56,856 bases of DNA from Flavobacteriaceae bacterium (GCA_013001365.1 JABDMQ010000344.1:1-56856), one strand, 5' to 3'; positions 24,887-32,267 are shown, counted from the first letter of the stretch. The notes: generated from the sequence alone by a model not told the origin. Program-made: numbers and translations.

Positions 24887-24960
24887 GGCCTCGTAGCATA
24901 ACTGAATAGTGCACTTGATTACGGCTCAAGAGGTTGCAGGTTTGAATCCTGCCGAGGTCA
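24887..24960 (+). tRNA. tRNA-Arg (anticodon ACG)
   Basis: The 74-nt cloverleaf has acceptor GGCCTCG/CGAGGTC, anticodon stem CTTGA/TCAAG around loop TTACGGC (anticodon ACG, read as ICG after deamination), and T arm GCAGG-TTTGAAT-CCTGC. The D stem is GCA/TGC. The 3' CCA is not encoded. A large inverted repeat follows immediately and can act as its terminator. Confidence 0.96.
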
Positions 24961-24966
24961 CGAATA

Positions 24967-25026
24967 AACCAAAAATCCGCTAGGTAAATCAAGCTCGCTT
25001 GAATTTATTAAGGCGGATTTTTGGTT
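24967..25026 (+). terminator. Large inverted repeat/terminator directly after tRNA-Arg
   Basis: The arms AACCAAAAATCCGC (24967-24980) and GCGGATTTTTGGTT (25013-25026) are perfect complements and enclose an inner hairpin TCAAG-CTCG-CTTGA. The 3' arm ends in a T-rich tract, so this can terminate the tRNA transcript. It also forms the left edge of the repeat array. Confidence 0.7.
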
Positions 25027-25028
25027 TT

Positions 25029-25328
25029 CAAAGCGGAGCTTTGTCAGGAAGGGCGTTAGCCAATCCTGTTTATTTTCAGCGCGGAGCGCTAAAGGATATG
25101 CAATCCTGCTTGAGCGTTTTTCTGTTTGGGCTATTTCCAAAGCGGAGCTTTGTCAGGAAGGGCGTGAGCCAATCCTGTTTATTTTCAGCGCGGAGCGCTA
25201 AAGGAGATGCAATCCTGCTTGAGCGTTTTTTTGTTTGGGTTATTTTCATCCCGAGGTTTCGGGAGGAGCCCTGCCTGCCTGCAGACAGGTTTGTCAGGAA
25301 GGGCGTTAGCCAATCCTGTTTATTTTCA
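25029..25328. repeat. Array of structured intergenic repeats downstream of tRNA-Arg
   Basis: A 109-bp unit starting CAAAGCGGAGCTTTGTCAGG occurs at 25029 and again at 25138, nearly identical. A third partial copy of the 39-nt core (TTTGTCAGGAAGGGCG, then AGCCAATCCTGTTTATTTTC) lies at 25290-25328; the other cores are 25040-25078 and 25149-25187. Each unit contains small hairpins: AAAGC-GGA-GCTTT, CAGGA..TCCTG enclosing GGC-GTTA-GCC (GTGA loop in copy 2), and AGCGC-GGA-GCGCT. The third copy is preceded by CCCGA-GGTT-TCGGG and CCTGCCTGCAGACAGG. Open frames across this region follow the repeat and are not genes. From 25329 to 25432 I see nothing further. Confidence 0.85.
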
Positions 25329-25444
25329 AGTTGAAGATCTGTCAAAAAGAGTTTACAATTCTACTGAGGTACGCGGTCTAGTCATAAAAATATTAGTAAC
25401 TTAGGTTAGCACTAATAATAATCCATATAGCTATGCTAAATTTC

Positions 25445-26389
25445 ATGAATACAGTAAAAGGGTCTTTACTTGAAGGCTTTTACCCAACGGGCTGGGACTT
25501 TGAAAAGATTGATGCTTGTTGTGACCTTGGAATAGAAAAGCTAACTGCTAGGGCTTCTTTCTGGCACCCTGATTTTTCCCCGGAGCCCGTCAATGATCTC
25601 GAATCCATGGAACGACGCATGGGTGAAGAAATTGCTAAAGTAATCATTGAGGCGAAGCAAGAATCAAGGCCATTGGCCATTATTCTGCCAGTTGGGCCAA
25701 TGGGTATGTACAAATACGTGGTCAACATTCTTAAAGATGCAAATATATCTGCGGACCACGTTACTACTTTTAACATGGACGAATGGTCTGATAAGGATGG
25801 AAATACAATGCCTGGTGATCAGGATGGAGGATTTGAAAAAGCCATGAACCAAGCGTTATTTGAACCACTTGGAATTCTTACGGTTCCAAAGGCCAAGCGT
25901 AATTTTGCAACAAAGGACAATCTACCTACGTACGCTGAAAAGATCAAAAATATAAAAGAGTCAGGAGGTTCATTGGTAACGGTCTATGGCATAGGTAGAG
26001 CATGTCACATAGCATTTTGGGAACCGCAAATCGGAGATGAATTCAGTAATGACTCCGATTGGAAATCCGAATCATATCGCATCGGACAAGCATTGCATCC
26101 GCTTACCATTGAGCAGAACTCGCTTCATAGTTTTGCTAGTAGATTTACACTTATCCCTTGTTGGGCAAATACTGTAGGACCAGGTCTTTTTCTTAATAGC
26201 GATTACTGCATAGGAGGTGCTGATGGAATATACCCTAACAGAGGTGCATGCTGGCAAGGCATGAGTCTTTGTGTGACTTTGCAATATGGTCCATCTCGTT
26301 GGATTCCATCAAGTTGGATGCCTACACTTCCTGGAAGGTTAATATTTATTAATGAATTAGCAGGACCTTTGATTCCTGAAGCTCATTAA
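25445..26389 (+). CDS. Divergent NagB-like (glucosamine-6-phosphate deaminase family) protein
   Basis: This 314-aa protein (ATG 25445 preferred over 25433; MNTVKGSLLEGFYPTGWDFEKID) has the Rossmann-like isomerase/deaminase fold of NagB: phosphate-loop region ILPVGPMGMYKYV, the catalytic FNMDEW (FNMDEY in NagB) and GIGRACHIAFWEP, matching G-x-G-x-D-G-H-I-A-F-N-E-P. The His and Glu of that motif remain, but the Asp equivalent to E. coli Asp141 is Ala. A glycine-rich patch GGADGIYPNRG is specific to this subgroup. It probably binds an amino-sugar phosphate or another phosphorylated sugar; deaminase activity is uncertain. It is longer than NagB (about 266). Confidence 0.75.
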   Translation: MNTVKGSLLEGFYPTGWDFEKIDACCDLGIEKLTARASFWHPDFSPEPVNDLESMERRMGEEIAKVIIEAKQESRPLAIILPVGPMGMYKYVVNILKDANISADHVTTFNMDEWSDKDGNTMPGDQDGGFEKAMNQALFEPLGILTVPKAKRNFATKDNLPTYAEKIKNIKESGGSLVTVYGIGRACHIAFWEPQIGDEFSNDSDWKSESYRIGQALHPLTIEQNSLHSFASRFTLIPCWANTVGPGLFLNSDYCIGGADGIYPNRGACWQGMSLCVTLQYGPSRWIPSSWMPTLPGRLIFINELAGPLIPEAH

Positions 26390-26446
26390 TAGAATCTTAA
26401 GTGCAACGCATTAAATTTTAAAAGTCATTTTTATTATCTTCCACTT

Positions 26447-26962
26447 GTGAAAGAATTCGAGAGTTTTATAAGGGACATCCATGATTTTCCGAAGCCAGGT
26501 GTGCTCTTCAAGGACATTTCTCCATTATTAGCGAATCCTAAGGCTATGCACGATTGTACCAATGCATTGTATGATCTTATTGGGGACGAAAGAATTGATA
26601 AGGTCATAGGCATCGAATCACGAGGGTTTTTCTTTGCGACCCTACTTGCCAATAAATTCGATGCCGGTTTTATCCCAGTAAGGAAATCCGGTAAGTTACC
26701 ATATAAAACAGTTGCTGAATCCTATGAACTGGAATATGGTAATGGTATCCTGGAGATTCATGAAGATGCCATCCAGAAAGGGGATAGAGTTGTTATTCAT
26801 GATGATGTTCTTGCTACAGGAGGAACTGCAAGGGCAGTCTGTAATCTTGTCGAGAAACTTGGGGGTGAAATCGTTCAATGTAATTTCTTGATCGAACTTG
26901 TTTTCTTGAATGGAAAGGAGAAGATCCAAGAATTTCCTTATGCTGCGTTATTCAAGTATTAA
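26447..26962 (+). CDS. apt: Adenine phosphoribosyltransferase
   Basis: This 171-aa purine-salvage enzyme makes AMP from adenine and PRPP. It has the family start FIRDIHDFPKPGVLFKDISPLL, GIESRGFFFATLLA and the PRPP-binding motif VVIHDDVLATGGTARA. The start codon is GTG at 26447, in frame before KEFESFIRDI. The gene ends in TAA that overlaps, tail to tail, the stop of the 50-aa gene on the other strand. Confidence 0.97.
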   Translation: MKEFESFIRDIHDFPKPGVLFKDISPLLANPKAMHDCTNALYDLIGDERIDKVIGIESRGFFFATLLANKFDAGFIPVRKSGKLPYKTVAESYELEYGNGILEIHEDAIQKGDRVVIHDDVLATGGTARAVCNLVEKLGGEIVQCNFLIELVFLNGKEKIQEFPYAALFKY

Positions 26963-27111
26963 TCTAACGCTCGCTTAGTAACATAAATGCGCCATCCGAA
27001 TATGGCCAGCTGTAATTTTGATGCCTTGGTAAGGTCCAATTGTTTCTTGGTGTAACTTGGAAGAATAAGTTTGTTCAGTTTAGCTAAGAATTTGAATATC
27101 GATTTTTGCAT
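26959..27111 (-). CDS. Small conserved basic protein, 50 aa (often misnamed SsrA-binding protein)
   Basis: This short gene encodes 50 residues starting MQKSIFKFLAKLNKLILPSY and ending GWRIYVTKRALD. It is basic and amphipathic. I recall short Flavobacteriaceae proteins of this pattern (F-K-F-L-A-K-x-N-K, S-Y-T-K-K-x-L-D-L-x-K-A-x-K-L-Q, G-W-R-x-Y-V-T-K) that are labelled SsrA-binding protein; it is far too short for SmpB (about 150 aa), so that name should not be trusted. Its stop overlaps the apt stop by 4 nt. A promoter at 27180-27187 and a terminator-like hairpin between promoter and ATG suggest regulation by attenuation. Function unknown. Confidence 0.75.
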   Translation of the reverse strand: MQKSIFKFLAKLNKLILPSYTKKQLDLTKASKLQLAIFGWRIYVTKRALD

Positions 27112-27125
27112 AGAGTGATAAAAAA

Positions 27126-27154
27126 ATAAAACTTACTCTAGAAATAAGTTTTAT
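27126..27154 (-). terminator. Intrinsic-terminator hairpin in the leader of the 50-aa gene
   Basis: On the minus strand the stem ATAAAACTTA / TAAGTTTTAT with a 9-nt loop is followed by a run of T residues, ending about 10 nt before the ATG at 27111 and starting about 20 nt after the predicted transcription start. It has the form of an attenuator. Confidence 0.65.
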
Positions 27155-27179
27155 CCCGATGATTAATTGGCTGATTATG

Positions 27180-27187
27180 CAAATATA
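27180..27187 (-). promoter_or_regulatory. -7 box (TATATTTG) for the 50-aa gene leader
   Basis: A full TAnnTTTG match on the minus strand, about 70 nt upstream of the small gene. The rest of the gap, 27190-27560, is AT-rich and I see no further gene, RNA or clear repeat in it. Confidence 0.6.
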
Positions 27188-27560
27188 ATATCGATAAGTA
27201 GTTTTGCTAAAGTTATCATAGTTTTTTTAGTGATTTACGATTAATTGATCTTGAATATTTAATAGCCATTTGCGCAATTGTTCAGCCAATATAGATTTTT
27301 GGAAATCTTTCCACCAAATATTTTTATTAAAATCTATGAATTTGCCTTTACATATATAACTATAAATATGTAAATGGTTACTAAGTTATAAATTAAGTCT
27401 AGGATGATATTAATAATTGTAATCATAATACATATAATGTCTTTATAATTATAACAATCATAGGGCTATTTTAGTTTCATTTTGAAAAACCAAGGTCATT
27501 TTCATCATTTTTTGACTGTTTTTGGCTGTTTTTATCTTTTTAGAGGAAAATAATCCTGAA

Positions 27561-27589
27561 AAAAAGACATTCCATTTGGAATGTCTTTT
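27561..27589 (-). terminator. Terminator of the BlaI-M56 operon
   Basis: AAAGACATTCC / GGAATGTCTTT around ATTT. On the minus strand it is followed by a T-run, 24 nt after the last operon gene. Confidence 0.85.
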
Positions 27590-27612
27590 CTATAGTTTTT
27601 GTGGTATCTCAT

Positions 27613-28551
27613 TTATTGTTTCTGAAGCGTAATTGCAATTATGGCACCATCTTTTGCTTTCTCGCCATAAATACTGACCGCTGTTTTACCTTTAAGTACA
27701 TCTACAGTATCCAATTTGTCATCTTTAGCTAGGGCATCAAGTTTTTTGAATGTTGATTCCTTGCCATCAATAATGATAAGTTTTTCTGTATTAGGGTCAT
27801 CATAGAATTTGAATTTCTGTGTTTTATGACCACTGTCATCCGAGTGCCATGACATAGAATCATCATCGTTAAAGAAGAAATTCATTCCTTTGCCTTTTCC
27901 CTTTTTAATGATTATGCGCTTGTCACCATTTTCATCTTCTTCGATCTTTAGCATGTCCTGCATATCTTCCATCATGTTGTCCATATTGAACGATCTACCA
28001 TTGAACAATAATATATTTCCATCCTCATTATCAAAATTAAACGAGAACTTATTACCATGAAGACTATCCAGCATGTGGAAACGATGTCCGAAAATAGAGT
28101 CCATGTTAAACGAATGCTTTGGCATATGATTGCCAAAGAAGGCAAAACTACCCATATGACTTTCACCTTGGGTTATATAAAGTGACCCATCTCTTCTGCC
28201 GAACGATATCTCATCTATAGGGAGATTACTCTGGCTACTGCTTAGTGTCTTTGACCCTGTATTAAGGTCTTCAAGCTCAATTTTTATTGATATGATCTCT
28301 CCGTCATCATTCCGTTTTATGTTCGTGAATGAGGCCTTTATGTCATGCTCCTTCAGCATGTCCATGATATCCTCGAATTCATCCTGCGTTGTCTTGCTAT
28401 CGACGGTGATATTGACATCGATTTCATTATTTACAATAGTGCTGGACATTGGATTGTAATTGTCTTTTGCAGAGAAGCTACTAAATGTAAGACCCAAGAC
28501 AGCGATCACTGCGATGATTGATACAAATTGTAATTTACCTGAAGTTTTCAT
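27613..28551 (-). CDS. Secreted partner protein of the M56 peptidase (plug-like C-terminus)
   Basis: This 312-aa protein starts at MKTSGKLQFVSIIAVIAVLG (ATG 28551), a signal peptide cleaved after about residue 28; the upstream frame from 28593 is rejected. Residues about 44-128 form a small domain (TTQDEFEDIMDMLKEHDIKA, then RNDDGEIISIKIEL) that also occurs twice in the M56 protein encoded upstream. The middle is Asp/Asn/Phe/His-rich. The C-terminus (LDTVDVLKGKTAVSIYGEKA, then KDGAIIAITL) resembles the plug motif of TonB-dependent receptors and matches a segment of the M56 protein. No enzyme motif is seen. It may be a binding partner or substrate of the peptidase in the periplasm; this is inference. 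Confidence 0.8.
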   Translation of the reverse strand: MKTSGKLQFVSIIAVIAVLGLTFSSFSAKDNYNPMSSTIVNNEIDVNITVDSKTTQDEFEDIMDMLKEHDIKASFTNIKRNDDGEIISIKIELEDLNTGSKTLSSSQSNLPIDEISFGRRDGSLYITQGESHMGSFAFFGNHMPKHSFNMDSIFGHRFHMLDSLHGNKFSFNFDNEDGNILLFNGRSFNMDNMMEDMQDMLKIEEDENGDKRIIIKKGKGKGMNFFFNDDDSMSWHSDDSGHKTQKFKFYDDPNTEKLIIIDGKESTFKKLDALAKDDKLDTVDVLKGKTAVSIYGEKAKDGAIIAITLQKQ

Positions 28552-28606
28552 TGTGTTTGATTTAAATATTAATATTTGATTTTTGATATTCAAAAAGCAT
28601 TCCAGA

Positions 28607-30763
28607 TCAATATCCCCTAGTAATGGTCAATTTAGAATTTTTCTTACCTATTATTATCTCTGGAATAGCTTCTGGAGCAGTATTATAAGTAGAACTCGTT
28701 TTATTTCCTTTGTTGTCATCGAGATCTATCTTTATACGAGTTATATTGCCGTTTTTATCTCGTCTTATTTTTGAGAATTTAAGATCGATGTTGTCCTTGG
28801 CCAGTACTTTGACGTATTTATTGAATATTTCCTTGGTCGATGCTTTATTTATTTTAACTGTTAAAGCAGTTAGGTTATGCTCAGTAAAATGATTTTCGCC
28901 AGAGCCTTTTGTAACTATCTTGATAACGCCATCCTTACCTTCATCACCATAAACTTCGATTGCTGAATCGCCTTTTAAGACATTCATGGATTCTATTTTA
29001 TCCTTGTCTAATGTTACTATTATTTCTTCTTTAACTATATCGCCGTCGACTACGTACAAAGGTTTGCCATTACTTTTACCTGTGTTCCTAACTACATAGA
29101 CAAAACGATTGGAGTCCTTGTCTTTTCGTTTCATTCTTCGCTCTTCACGTTCTTCCATCATTTTTGCTCTATGCTCTTCCCTTAATTGCTTATGTTCATT
29201 AATACGCTCTTCATGCTCTCCTTTCATTTTTTCATGACGCTCTTTTAGCTCGATAATTCGAACTTCATGTTCTTCCTTCATCCTTGCCTTGCGATCTTCC
29301 ATTTGTGCTTTATGCTCTTCCATTCTCTCCTTATGTTCTTCTAGACGAACCTCATGCTCATGCTTAATTCTTTCATTACGCTCCTTCATCTTATGCTCTC
29401 TTTCGTGCATGCGCTCTTCATGTTCTTTCATTCGAATAACATGAATCTTATCCCTATTTGCGTTTCCGATACTAAAGCCACCGTTTTCCTTTGTCTGGAT
29501 CAAAATGGTTTCGATAGGGTCATCATCGTCTCCTTTTACATGATAGACTCCTGAATTTTCAGAATCCTTATCATTGTATTTTATCCTAATGCTCGTAATT
29601 TCTCCATCAGAGTTGTAATCAATGTCACTAAACTTGATTTCTACCCCTTTCTCTTTCATATCTAGACGAATCTTATCTAACTCTTCTTTTGTGGTATCCT
29701 TAGTGATTTTGACAATTATTTCAACGAATGATGCGGGTCCAAAATTTCTTTGGACTATTCCTTCAGTGTTTCCAAGTGTTGGCATGCTATTCTCAAAAAT
29801 TGGAAGTGCAGAATTACTTGATTGAGCTGAATAAAAGAATTCATATGAGGCTGGAATAACAGGCTCCGATTCCTTCACTATTTCAACTGTCTCTGTATTG
29901 AAACTCATAAGAAACAAGGCAAGAGCCGGAAGGATCAAAGTGTATTTCCATAAGTTTCTGGTTTTACTTGTCGATTGATTTAACATAACTATTCGTTTTT
30001 TGATTAATGAATTATAAAAATTGTTTGTGATTGATGTACAATATGGGGCAACACTCACTTTTAAGAGCGTATGCTGATAATTCTTTTTTGATGGCAATTT
30101 TGACACAGCGGACTTGTCAGCCAAGAATTCAAGGTTCTGTTGAATATCCTTTTTATATAACCATACGATAGGATTGACCCAAAGCAATGTTGCAAATAAT
30201 TGGGTGATCAAGATATCCAATGAATGGAGTTGTCTGCCATGGGCTTTTTCATGATTTAGAATGATCTTAAGGTCTTTAACCGAATAACTATTTGAGTTAT
30301 AAATTATATAGTTGAAGAAAGAAAATGGCGAGATATTTTCGGAGACTTCGATCATATTGAAGCCTTTGCTTTTTGTTAATTTCCCAGACCTTATCAATCG
30401 ATATAAGGACAATAGTTGTATGATAAAATGCAGCATGAATGCCACAACGCCGATTAAGTAGATCTTTATTAATAGTGTCAACCAATCAAAAGGGGCGGAT
30501 TGTTCAACCGACTCTTTTTCCACTAATTCAAGAGGAACATTCATTAATAAGCTATTATCAAATGATACAGTGGGCTCTACATATATGTAAGAGGTAAACA
30601 CTACCAAAGGCAATACTAACGATGCTAGGATTCCACCAAGTAGAAAATGACGATTTAAATTAAAAAACGTCTCCTTTTGTAAAAATAACTTGTAAGCGAG
30701 AAAAAATATGATCAAGATTCCCGCAGATTTCATTAAGTAAATAAAGAATGCTTCCATGATCAC
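28607..30763 (-). CDS. BlaR1-like M56 family membrane metallopeptidase with C-terminal sensor domains
   Basis: This 718-aa protein has N-terminal transmembrane helices and the zinc motif HEKAH (171-175) with downstream NLEFLADKSAV (E/D ligand region), typical of M56 antirepressor peptidases. After a last helix (about 272-292) the extracytoplasmic part holds domain A (347-430), an almost uninterrupted Glu/His/Lys/Arg/Met helix (440-550), a TonB-plug-like segment (554-620; PLYVVDGDIVKEE, then VLKGDSAIEVYGDEGKDGVI) and domain B (634-718). Domains A and B are the same unit as in the downstream secreted protein. The GTG start at 30763 overlaps the blaI stop (GTGA); ATG 30757 is an alternative. It likely senses an envelope signal and inactivates BlaI. 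Confidence 0.88.
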   Translation of the reverse strand: MIMEAFFIYLMKSAGILIIFFLAYKLFLQKETFFNLNRHFLLGGILASLVLPLVVFTSYIYVEPTVSFDNSLLMNVPLELVEKESVEQSAPFDWLTLLIKIYLIGVVAFMLHFIIQLLSLYRLIRSGKLTKSKGFNMIEVSENISPFSFFNYIIYNSNSYSVKDLKIILNHEKAHGRQLHSLDILITQLFATLLWVNPIVWLYKKDIQQNLEFLADKSAVSKLPSKKNYQHTLLKVSVAPYCTSITNNFYNSLIKKRIVMLNQSTSKTRNLWKYTLILPALALFLMSFNTETVEIVKESEPVIPASYEFFYSAQSSNSALPIFENSMPTLGNTEGIVQRNFGPASFVEIIVKITKDTTKEELDKIRLDMKEKGVEIKFSDIDYNSDGEITSIRIKYNDKDSENSGVYHVKGDDDDPIETILIQTKENGGFSIGNANRDKIHVIRMKEHEERMHEREHKMKERNERIKHEHEVRLEEHKERMEEHKAQMEDRKARMKEEHEVRIIELKERHEKMKGEHEERINEHKQLREEHRAKMMEEREERRMKRKDKDSNRFVYVVRNTGKSNGKPLYVVDGDIVKEEIIVTLDKDKIESMNVLKGDSAIEVYGDEGKDGVIKIVTKGSGENHFTEHNLTALTVKINKASTKEIFNKYVKVLAKDNIDLKFSKIRRDKNGNITRIKIDLDDNKGNKTSSTYNTAPEAIPEIIIGKKNSKLTITRGY

Positions 30764-31119
30764 GATTTATTTTCGATTAGTTTTATAATTTCCTTGAGAT
30801 CCGCAACACTGATTTTTTCTTCCTTCGCAAAAAATGAAACTACATTCTTATAGCTACTATTGAAGTAATTATCAATTGCTGTATTGAAAAATCGTTTTCT
30901 ATAAGCTTCCTTGGTGATAATAGGGAAATATTGATGGGTTTTCCCAAAAGCAGTGTAGTCAACATAACCCTTGTCTTCTAAATTCCTTATAATTGTAGAT
31001 AAGGTATTGTAATGTGGTTGGTCATTCTTGATTTCGCCAAGAACATCCTTTACAAATGCCTTTTCAAGTTTCCAAAGAATCTGCATGACCTCTTCCTCCT
31101 TATTGGTTAGTTTTTCCAT
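30760..31119 (-). CDS. BlaI/MecI-family transcriptional repressor
   Basis: This 119-aa winged-helix protein starts at MEKLTNKEEEVMQILWKLEK (ATG 31119); the longer frame from 31173 runs back through the -33 element and is rejected. LTNKEEEVMQILW and YNTLSTIIRNLEDKGYVDY are the family's DNA-binding segments and the C-terminal helices give dimers. BlaI repressors are cleaved or released when the co-encoded M56 peptidase is activated. The stop overlaps the M56 start. Two AACTA-N6-TAGTT operators lie in its own promoter, so autoregulation is very likely. No beta-lactamase is adjacent, so the trigger is probably not an antibiotic. Confidence 0.93.
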   Translation of the reverse strand: MEKLTNKEEEVMQILWKLEKAFVKDVLGEIKNDQPHYNTLSTIIRNLEDKGYVDYTAFGKTHQYFPIITKEAYRKRFFNTAIDNYFNSSYKNVVSFFAKEEKISVADLKEIIKLIENKS

Positions 31120-31142
31120 ATGATGCGATTTGATATGTTGCT

Positions 31143-31173
31143 CAAACTTATAACTAAAATTATAGTTATACAA
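31143..31173 (-). promoter_or_regulatory. Promoter of the blaI-M56 operon
   Basis: On the minus strand TTG (31171-31173), 20 nt, then TAAGTTTG (31143-31150) form a full Bacteroidota promoter. Operator 1 occupies the spacer, so a bound repressor would block RNA polymerase. Confidence 0.8.
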
Positions 31174-31187
31174 CTACATATATAGTT
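31149..31187. promoter_or_regulatory. Twin BlaI operators (AACTA-N6-TAGTT)
   Basis: Operator 1 spans 31149-31170 with arms TATAACTA (31149-31156) and TAGTTATA (31163-31170). Operator 2 has AACTA (31172-31176) and TAGTT (31183-31187). Both have a 6-nt spacer between the AACTA/TAGTT cores, and their centres are exactly 20 bp apart, about two helical turns, so two repressor dimers would bind the same face. Confidence 0.75.
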
Positions 31188-31322
31188 ATTTAACGAAATT
31201 TTGTGTTTTTAGTATGAGTTGAATCCAATTAATAGTTAAACCATCGAAATATTATTGTTCAGGTAACAATCGTCATGTTTCAATCTTAATTCTTATGTTA
31301 TCTTCGCAAGAAATTAGTCTGC

Positions 31323-32267
31323 ATGAGTGTTGTATACTTGATTCTCGGATTTGTACTGTTAGTAGTAGGGGGTGAGTACCTTGTGCGCTCTTCGGTGGCA
31401 CTTTCCTTCAAGCTGAATATTTCAAAGTTCGTGATAGGCATGACAGTCGTGTCTTTTGCCACATCAGCACCTGAGTTATTGGTCAGCTTACAAGCCGCCT
31501 TCAATGGGTCTCCAGCCATAGCAATTAATAACGTGGTGGGATCAAATATTGCGAATATTGGTCTTGTTTTAGGAATAACTGCTATGGTGGGCTCCATTTC
31601 GGTCGATAGGTCTTTTTATAAAATGAATTGGCCGGTCATGATGGTTTTTTCCATGGTCCTGTTTTATTTTCTTTATAATGATAATAAGTTGGTGTATTGG
31701 GAAGGAATCATTCTTTTTTCAGGTTTGTTGATATTTCTATTTGCTTTAATAAGAGGACAGAAATCATCGGCAGACTCTGAAGATGTTGATATAAATTTAG
31801 CACAAGTGTCCAATTTCAAAATGGCTTTATGGTTATCGATTGGAGCGGCAGCTTTGTATTTTGGATCTGAATGGTTGGTGCGAGGGGCAACTGAAATAGC
31901 TACACAACTCGGTGTTAGTGAGGCAGTAATTGGAGTTACCATGATTGCCATTGGAACGAGTGTACCAGAGTTAGCAGCTTCAGTAATTGCAGCAGCAAAG
32001 CAAGAGAAAGCTATTTCCTTGGGAAATTTAATAGGATCGAACATTTTTAATATCGGATCGGTCCTTGGTTTAACCTCCATAATAAAAACCATTCCTATTA
32101 ACGAACCAATGATATTGTCACGTGATATTTTTTGGATGTTGATATTTGCAGGAATAATATTGCCATTGGCATTGATTCCTAAGCGACATGAGATCAATAA
32201 GATTAAAGGCTTCCTATTGGTTCTTGGTTATGGAACTTTCGTCTTCTTGGCCTTTTTCACAGGATAA
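31323..32267 (+). CDS. Calcium/sodium antiporter (CaCA family)
   Basis: This 314-aa inner-membrane exchanger has about ten helices and the two inverted alpha-repeats of the family: TVVSFATSAPELLVSL with NNVVGSNIANIGLVLG in the first half, and TMIAIGTSVPELAASV with GNLIGSNIFNIGSVLG in the second. The paired P-E and G-S-N motifs bind the transported cation. It resembles E. coli YrbG. A near-consensus -7 box (TATCTTCG, 31299-31306) lies 16 nt before ATG 31323. A terminator shared with the convergent glutamine synthetase gene follows. Confidence 0.93.
   Translation: MSVVYLILGFVLLVVGGEYLVRSSVALSFKLNISKFVIGMTVVSFATSAPELLVSLQAAFNGSPAIAINNVVGSNIANIGLVLGITAMVGSISVDRSFYKMNWPVMMVFSMVLFYFLYNDNKLVYWEGIILFSGLLIFLFALIRGQKSSADSEDVDINLAQVSNFKMALWLSIGAAALYFGSEWLVRGATEIATQLGVSEAVIGVTMIAIGTSVPELAASVIAAAKQEKAISLGNLIGSNIFNIGSVLGLTSIIKTIPINEPMILSRDIFWMLIFAGIILPLALIPKRHEINKIKGFLLVLGYGTFVFLAFFTG

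Noticed and set aside
25029..25328. Repeat array considered as CRISPR
   Set aside because: Units are about 109 bp with no variable spacers of uniform size, only two to three copies, and no cas genes are present.
24958..25404. Several open frames of 60-111 codons on both strands in the tRNA-Arg flank
   Set aside because: They follow the repeat units, translate the same repeated sequence in different frames, lack start-site signals and show no protein-like pattern.
24887..25430. Integrated element using tRNA-Arg as attachment site
   Set aside because: No integrase, no direct repeat of the tRNA 3' end within the window and no change to foreign-looking genes downstream.
30760..31173. BlaI operon as a beta-lactam resistance locus
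   Set aside because: The repressor and M56 peptidase are of that family, but there is no beta-lactamase or penicillin-binding protein gene nearby, and this pair is common in Bacteroidota without resistance genes.
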